From positions 1 through 64,000 of the forward strand of contig NZ_BCTQ01000009.1 in assembly GCF_001571365.1 (NCBI RefSeq): a stretch of DNA of 64,000 bases, read 5' to 3'. The translations under genes and the position numbers were made by a program. This document shows positions 59,362 to 64,000 of this stretch, piece by piece. The DNA comes from Achromobacter denitrificans NBRC 15125. Lineage in GTDB: Bacteria; Pseudomonadota; Gammaproteobacteria; Burkholderiales; Burkholderiaceae_B. Within the stretch, counting starts at the first letter, position 1. Every line of letters starts with the position of its first letter. A model generated the notes under the pieces. That model did no database searches, was not told the origin of the DNA, and saw only the letters and a program-made list of their open reading frames with translations.

Positions 59362-59518
59362 TGATAGAAAATGTCCAGTCAGACTACATTTACAAACCCG
59401 GCCTCTTCCAGGCATTCGTAAAAGTGGACACATCCATCGATGCCTGTGGAGCAGGTGCCCGGGGCTCGATGCGGTACGGCCGCAATGACTCCGCCTTCTA
59501 CCCCCCTCTGACAAGACC

Positions 59519-60079
59519 ATGCTATTCGGAAAAATCGACACCTTCGCGATAGAAGCAATGCCGGAACCTCACCTGCAACCTCCCTCTCAAGTTTGGGGCC
59601 GGATGCGTATCTGGTGCGAGGGTTGCGAGATCGGCGATTTCGAGGATCCGTTTTGCGGGCTGTACACCAGCTACATGGGTTTCCACGCCCTCCGCGACAG
59701 GCTTTCATCCCTCTGGCTGGATGAATTTGAAGGCTTGAGCGATCAGGAACTTTGGAACCTGCTGGACGGCGCGCTATATGGCTACCAAGGCGACATCCCG
59801 CTGGCGGACGAGCGCTCGCTCGAAGAAGTGCAAAGGGATTCTGCGCGATATGAGCCGTTCGACTTTCTGACCAATTGGGGAGAACAGTTCGATCAAGGCG
59901 GAAAATCCTTCATCGTCTACACCCCGGCAGGCAGGGTGCGCATCCTGAACCGATCTCTGCCGCCGGCACGAGGCCTGGCGCTTGAAGCCTCCCTTGTAGA
60001 CGTTACCCAAGCCATAGACGGGTTCACCGCATGGTTCGAGCAAGAGAGCGAACGCCTCGGCGAACCTACCGTCGAGTGA
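59519..60079 (+). CDS. Imm42-like immunity protein, orphan
   Basis: A 186-aa soluble acidic protein starting MLFGKIDTFAIEAMPEPHLQ, with RMRIWCEGCEIGDFEDPFCG at about 28-47. These two segments match the opening of Imm42-type immunity proteins, which neutralise toxins of polymorphic secretion systems. No toxin gene is beside it; both neighbours are a LysR site and an IclR gene. It has no signal peptide. Assignment is by pattern only, and an unknown small cytosolic protein is the alternative. Confidence 0.55.
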   Translation: MLFGKIDTFAIEAMPEPHLQPPSQVWGRMRIWCEGCEIGDFEDPFCGLYTSYMGFHALRDRLSSLWLDEFEGLSDQELWNLLDGALYGYQGDIPLADERSLEEVQRDSARYEPFDFLTNWGEQFDQGGKSFIVYTPAGRVRILNRSLPPARGLALEASLVDVTQAIDGFTAWFEQESERLGEPTVE

Positions 60080-60241
60080 GCAAGACAGCGGCGCGGCGCG
60101 GCTCATCCGACCCGAGCCCACGCGCGCCTGGCGAATCGCATCGACTTTCACCAGACAAAACTTTGTTGCGCTGCAACTTTACCCGTTGCACGCGGCTTTC
60201 TTATCTTGTCTGCGTGTTCCCTTTTTTCCCCTTTCCGCCCG

Positions 60242-61012
60242 ATGCCCACCCAGGATTCCTCCGTCGTTTCCGCTACGAAAAAGGCCTGCCGCGTGCTGGC
60301 CAGCCTGTCGGACCGGCGCATCCACCGGTTGACGGACATCGCCCAGCATGCGGGCCTGGATATCTCCACGGCGCTGCGCATCCTGAAGGATCTGGAATCT
60401 GAGGGTTTCGTGGAGCGAGACCCTGAAAGCAAGCATTACATGCTCGGCCCGCAGGTCTACGCCATGCACCACGCCATGGTGGACGGCCTGGATTTGCGCG
60501 GGCTGGCGCGGCCGGCGCTGATCCGGCTGGCGCGGCAGTTTGGGGACACGGTGATTCTGTCGATGCCGGTGGGCTGGGAGTCGGTGTGCGTGGACCTGTG
60601 CTTCGGCGATTACCCGATACGCGCGAATTATCTGGAGGTGGGCAGCCGCCGGCCGCTGGGGGTGGGCGCGGGGAGCCTGGCGTTGCTGTCGGCGCTGGAT
60701 GGGGACGAGGCGCGGACGGTACTGCCGCGGGTGCGCGAGCGGCTGGCGGCGCGGTATCCGCGGTTTCCGGCCGATGCCCTGGATGAGGCGGCGCAGCGGG
60801 CGCGCACGTTGGGCCACGCGATGCTGCTGGACGTGGTGGTGGAAAGAATGGGCGGGCTGGGCGTGGCGGTGCGGGGCCCGAGCGGCCGCGCGATCGGAGC
60901 GCTGAGCGTGGCCGCGTTGAATGAACGTATCGAGCCGCGCGAGCAGGAGCTGGCGCAGGCCCTGTCCGAGGAGGCGCGCGCGATCGAGCGGGCGTGGATG
61001 CCCCATGCGTGA
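60242..61012 (+). CDS. IclR family transcriptional regulator
   Basis: A 256-aa IclR regulator with an N-terminal winged helix (RIHRLTDIAQHAGLDISTAL at about 28-47) and a C-terminal effector domain (YLEVGSRRPLGVGAGSLALL, then MGGLGVAVRG). It probably regulates the thiolase operon it heads; the thiolase start overlaps its stop. The ATG at 60242 was chosen; an upstream in-frame ATG at 60206 lacks a clear ribosome binding site. Confidence 0.9.
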   Translation: MPTQDSSVVSATKKACRVLASLSDRRIHRLTDIAQHAGLDISTALRILKDLESEGFVERDPESKHYMLGPQVYAMHHAMVDGLDLRGLARPALIRLARQFGDTVILSMPVGWESVCVDLCFGDYPIRANYLEVGSRRPLGVGAGSLALLSALDGDEARTVLPRVRERLAARYPRFPADALDEAAQRARTLGHAMLLDVVVERMGGLGVAVRGPSGRAIGALSVAALNERIEPREQELAQALSEEARAIERAWMPHA

Positions 61013-62177
61013 GCCCGCCGATAACCCGATCCTGGCGCATGCCTATGTGCAGGGCGCGGCGGTGACGCGCTTTGGCCGGCATGAGGGGCGTAGCGCGCTG
61101 GACCTGATGGCGGAGGCCGCCGAAGGGGCGCTGGCGCGCGCCGGGCTGGCCCGCCGGCGCGGCGCGATAGACGGCGTGCTGTGCGGCTATGCGACGACGT
61201 TTCCGCATTTGATGCTGGCGAGCCTGCTGAGCGAGAAGCTGGGGTTGGACCCGCACTATGCGCATGGAATGCAGATGGGCGGCGCGACCGGGGCGGGCAT
61301 GGTGATGCTGGCGCGCGAGCTGGTGCGCGCGGGCACGTGCCGCCGGGTGCTGGTGGTGGCGGGCGAGAACCGCCTGACCGGGCAGGCGGTGGATGCGTCC
61401 ATCCAGACGCTGGCGCAGGTAGGAGAGGCGGACGTCGAAGTGCCCAATGGGGCGTCGGTGCCGGCGTATTACGCGCTGCTGGCGTCGGCCTATATGCATG
61501 CCACCGGCACGCGGCGGGAGGATCTGGCGGAGCTGGCGGTGCTGATGCGGCGGCATGCGGGCGGGCATCCGCTGGCGCAGTTGCGCGAGCCGATCAGCGT
61601 GCAGGCGGTGCTGGATTCCAAGCCGATAGCCACGCCGTTGCATCTGCTGGACTGCTGCCCGATTTCCGATGGCGCGGTAGCGCTAGTGGTGAGCGCGGAC
61701 GAAGGGCCGGTCCGGATTACCGGCGCGGGCCAGGCGCACCGCCATCAGCATTTGTCGGCCATGCGCGACGTGATGGACACGGGCGCCTCGCGCGCGGCCG
61801 GACGGGCGCTGGCGCAGGCGGGGATGGAGGTCGGGGATGTCGATTATCTGGCCATTTACGATTCCTTCACGATCACGCTGGCGATGCTGCTGGAAGAACT
61901 GGGCTTGGCGCCGCGCGGCGGCGCGGCGGCACGGGTGCGACGCGGGGATTTCGACGCGGCGGGGCCGCTGCCGCTGAACACGCACGGCGGGCTGTTGTCG
62001 TTCGGGCATTCGGGCGTGGCCGGCGGGCTGGCGCACGTGGCCGAGGCCTGGATGCAGCTTGCGGGCCTGGCGGGCGAGCGCCAGATTGCGCCGCGCAGGC
62101 GGGCGCTCGTGCACGCCGACGGCGGCGTGCTGTCCGCGCACGTCAGCCTGGTGTTGCAGGCGGAGGACGCGGCATGA
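61005..62177 (+). CDS. Thiolase-like protein without nucleophilic Cys (SCP-x/lipid-transfer type)
   Basis: A 390-aa thiolase-fold protein. The N-terminal half has RSALDLMAEAAEGALARAG and MQMGGATGAGMVMLARELV at about 88-106, where the nucleophilic Cys of true thiolases would sit, but no Cys is present. The C-terminal half has PLNTHGGLLSFGHSGVAGG, the substrate-binding His region. Such proteins pair with a DUF35 partner and take part in side-chain or aromatic acid CoA breakdown. It overlaps the IclR gene by 8 nt and the DUF35 gene by 4 nt. Confidence 0.85.
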   Translation: MREPADNPILAHAYVQGAAVTRFGRHEGRSALDLMAEAAEGALARAGLARRRGAIDGVLCGYATTFPHLMLASLLSEKLGLDPHYAHGMQMGGATGAGMVMLARELVRAGTCRRVLVVAGENRLTGQAVDASIQTLAQVGEADVEVPNGASVPAYYALLASAYMHATGTRREDLAELAVLMRRHAGGHPLAQLREPISVQAVLDSKPIATPLHLLDCCPISDGAVALVVSADEGPVRITGAGQAHRHQHLSAMRDVMDTGASRAAGRALAQAGMEVGDVDYLAIYDSFTITLAMLLEELGLAPRGGAAARVRRGDFDAAGPLPLNTHGGLLSFGHSGVAGGLAHVAEAWMQLAGLAGERQIAPRRRALVHADGGVLSAHVSLVLQAEDAA

Positions 62178-62515
62178 ACGAACGGCATCCCCTGGACTTG
62201 CGGCGCTGCGCGGATTGCGGCGCGTGGTGGGCGCTGCGTCCGTATGCCTGCGCGGCCTGCGGCGGCACGAACCTGCAATGGGCGCGCGCGACCGGCGAAG
62301 GCGAGGTGCTTGCGCACAGCACGGTGCACCGCGCGCCGGATGCGTCGTGGCGCGCGCTGGCGCCCTACGTGCTGGCGCTGGTGCGGCTGCGCGAGGGCGC
62401 GGTGCTGATGGGCCATGCCGCGCCCGGCGTGGCGATCGGGCAGGCGGTATGCGCCCGCGATTTCGAGCATGGTGGCAACACCCTGCTTTGCTTCGAGGCG
62501 CGCCGGCCGCCGTGA
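62174..62515 (+). CDS. DUF35 OB-fold/zinc-ribbon acyl-CoA-binding protein
   Basis: A 113-aa protein with a rubredoxin-like zinc ribbon at the start (two CxxC pairs: CADC at about 12-15 and CAAC at about 26-29), then an OB-fold (TGEGEVLAHSTVHR, YVLALVRLREGAVLMGH). DUF35 proteins bind acyl-CoA and partner thiolase-like proteins. Its start overlaps the thiolase stop (ATGA). It works in the same CoA pathway. Confidence 0.85.
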   Translation: MNERHPLDLRRCADCGAWWALRPYACAACGGTNLQWARATGEGEVLAHSTVHRAPDASWRALAPYVLALVRLREGAVLMGHAAPGVAIGQAVCARDFEHGGNTLLCFEARRPP

Positions 62516-62590
62516 CGCACAGCCGGCAAGCGTAGCTCCCTTTCCAACCCACTGAAAAAAAACGTCCCGCTGAGGACGGAGGAGACACTC

Positions 62591-63574
62591 ATGCCTGCAA
62601 ATCCCGGATGGCGCGCGGCGCTGGCCGCCTTTACCCTGGCCGCCTGCGCGGCGCCGGGCCTGGCTGCGGCCGCGCCGGCCTGGCCGACGAAGCCCGTGAC
62701 CCTGGTAGTGCCCTATCCGCCCGGCGGCCCGACAGACATCGTGGCGCGCGTGGTGGCGCAAGGCCTGGGCGATGCGCTGGGCCAGACCGTGATCGTCGAT
62801 AACCGCTCGGGCGCGGGCGGCAATATCGGCGCCGACATGGTGGCCAAGAGCGCGCCAGACGGCTACACGCTGCTGCTGGCCACCACGGCGCACGCCATCA
62901 ACATGTCGCTGTTCAAGAACCTCGGCTACGACACCCAGAAGAGTTTCGCGCCGGTGTCGCTGCTGACGAAGGGGCCGCTGGTCATCGTGACGCGGCCGGA
63001 CCTGCCGGCGCACAGCGTGAGCGAGCTCATCGCGCTGGCCAAGCAGCGCGCGGGGCAATTGACGTTTGCGTCATCGGGCAACGGGCAGTCCACCCATCTG
63101 TCGGCGGAGCTCTTCAATACGCTGGCGGGCACTCGCATGGTGCATGTGCCGTATCGGGGCAGCGCGCCCGCGCTGACCGATGTGATGGGCGGCCAGGCCG
63201 ACCTGATGTTCGACACCATGCTGTCGTCCATGCCGTATGTGAAGGCCGGCAAGCTCCAGGCGCTGGCGGTGACCGGCGCGCAGCGCTCGGCGGCCGCGCC
63301 GGACCTGCCCACCGTGGCGGAAGCGGGCCTGAAGAACTATGAGGCCACGGCCTGGAACGGCCTGTTGGCGCCGGTAGGCACGCCGCCGGCGGTGGTGCAG
63401 ACGCTGAGCGACGCCGTGCAGAAGGTGCTGGGCCGGCCGGACGTGCAGCAGAAGTTCGCGGCCCAGGGATTCGCGGCGGATTGGATGACGCCGGAGGACA
63501 CGCGCCGCTTCCTCGGCGACGAAGTACGGAAATGGGCCGACGTGGTTCGCGCCTCGGGCGCCACCATCAATTGA
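62591..63574 (+). CDS. Bug family tripartite tricarboxylate transporter receptor
   Basis: A 327-aa periplasmic receptor. Its signal peptide (WRAALAAFTLAACAAPGLAAAAP) is cut at about residue 28; [34 protein letters not shown] and [16 protein letters not shown] follow. A GGAGGAG site precedes the ATG. It is 75 bp after the DUF35 gene and 23 bp before the acyl-CoA synthetase, in the IclR-controlled series. It is probably the receptor for the substrate activated by the next gene. Confidence 0.9.
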   Translation: MPANPGWRAALAAFTLAACAAPGLAAAAPAWPTKPVTLVVPYPPGGPTDIVARVVAQGLGDALGQTVIVDNRSGAGGNIGADMVAKSAPDGYTLLLATTAHAINMSLFKNLGYDTQKSFAPVSLLTKGPLVIVTRPDLPAHSVSELIALAKQRAGQLTFASSGNGQSTHLSAELFNTLAGTRMVHVPYRGSAPALTDVMGGQADLMFDTMLSSMPYVKAGKLQALAVTGAQRSAAAPDLPTVAEAGLKNYEATAWNGLLAPVGTPPAVVQTLSDAVQKVLGRPDVQQKFAAQGFAADWMTPEDTRRFLGDEVRKWADVVRASGATIN

Positions 63575-63597
63575 AGGTCACACGGAAAGGAGCATTC

Positions 63598-64000
63598 ATG
63601 GTTTCCGACAACCGCGACGCGGCCGCGCTGGACCGGCTGCTGGCCCCGGCATCGATTGCGATCGTGGGCGCGTCCGACAACCCCGACAAGATCGGCGGGC
63701 GGCCCATTCATTACATGCGCCGCCACGGCTATGCGGGCACCTTGTATCCCATCAATCCGCAACGCGCCGAAGTGCAGGGAGAACGGGCATGGCCCGACCT
63801 GGACGCCTTGCCCGCGCCGCCGGACCTGGCCATCGTGGCGGTGGCGGGCGAGCAAGCCGTGCAGGCAGTGGACCGCTGCGCGGCGCTGGGGGTGTCGGCC
63901 GCCATCGTGATTTCGGCGGGGTTCTCGGAAACCGGCGAGGCGGGCCGCCGGACGCAAGACGCCATGACGGCGCGGGCGCGCGCGGCCGGCATGCGCATCG
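63598..64000 (+). CDS. Acyl-CoA synthetase (NDP-forming) type protein, partial
   Basis: The first 134 codons are within the window. The N-terminal CoA-binding (Rossmann) domain is seen: RLLAPASIAIVGASDNPDKIG and YPINPQRAEVQGERAWPDLD, then AIVISAGFSETGEAG, typical of ADP-forming acetate-CoA ligases and Pat-type acyl-CoA synthetases. The ATG has AAAGGAG upstream. The gene continues beyond the window end. It would activate the acid imported in this operon. Confidence 0.88.
   Translation, partial: MVSDNRDAAALDRLLAPASIAIVGASDNPDKIGGRPIHYMRRHGYAGTLYPINPQRAEVQGERAWPDLDALPAPPDLAIVAVAGEQAVQAVDRCAALGVSAAIVISAGFSETGEAGRRTQDAMTARARAAGMRI

Noticed and set aside
59251..59541. Minus-strand frame before the Bug receptor with protein-like end (HFYECLEEAGFVNVV in a second frame)
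   Set aside because: It overlaps the LysR site and the start of the Imm42-like gene, and has no ribosome binding site; probably chance.

Overview
The window looks like chromosome from a betaproteobacterium of the Alcaligenaceae, close to Achromobacter or Bordetella. The evidence is the high GC and strong GC3 bias, five extracytoplasmic receptors of the Bug (tripartite tricarboxylate transporter) family with no transporter beside them, three FecI-FecR-TonB receptor cassettes, and many LysR/IclR-controlled catabolic operons with CoA chemistry. This is inference from gene content; there is no rRNA or tRNA in the window.

Region 1 (0-14 kb): a nitroreductase and a LysE-type exporter, then a leucine/isovalerate catabolic block. 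It holds a MerR regulator (LiuR-like), an MBL-fold hydrolase, isovaleryl-CoA dehydrogenase, AceK, an acetyl-CoA acetyltransferase and both subunits of methylcrotonyl-CoA carboxylase. Two copies of the same GTTTACGTAAAC palindrome lie in the MerR/MBL and the M20/dehydrogenase intergenic regions. They suggest that a Bug receptor and an M20 amidohydrolase belong to the same regulon.

Region 2 (14-20 kb): an operon of a 371-aa protein of unknown function, a UGSC-family protein (cysteine form of a family known with selenocysteine), a CaiB/BaiF CoA-transferase, a Tat-exported Bug receptor and a TrxB-like reductase, followed by a convergent LysR. It reads as a thiol-redox-dependent catabolic system for an unknown substrate.

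Region 3 (20-30 kb): two MFS transporters, a TetR regulator with a clear operator, and the first FecI-FecR-TonB receptor cassette. Region 4 (28-39.8 kb): an AspT-type exchanger followed by a very large PLP decarboxylase of the Orn/Lys/Arg class, a cupin remnant, a large MscS channel, an intergenic stretch with a repeat family, a small membrane protein, a PfpI-like protein, a glutaredoxin, a lipoprotein and an exported protein.

Region 5 (39.8-54.5 kb): the second FecI-FecR-TonB cassette on the minus strand. A low-GC island of about 3.3 kb follows, holding an AAA ATPase, a translationally coupled Toprim (DUF4276-like) protein and a DUF2971 protein; it is the best candidate for a defence system. 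Next come an ABC ATPase with degenerate catalytic motifs, the third FecI-FecR-TonB cassette and a Fic-fold protein with an N-terminal winged helix, a Gln in place of the catalytic His, and four copies of an 8-bp operator-like word upstream. A 31-bp direct repeat (29/31 identical) flanks the third cassette and the Fic gene.

Region 6 (54.5-64 kb): a LysR regulator with two near-identical operator-like sites. These control a GAF protein plus Bug receptor operon and a second Bug receptor plus creatinase-like hydrolase operon. Then come an orphan Imm42-like immunity protein and an IclR, thiolase-like, DUF35, Bug and acyl-CoA synthetase (NDP-forming) series cut by the window end.
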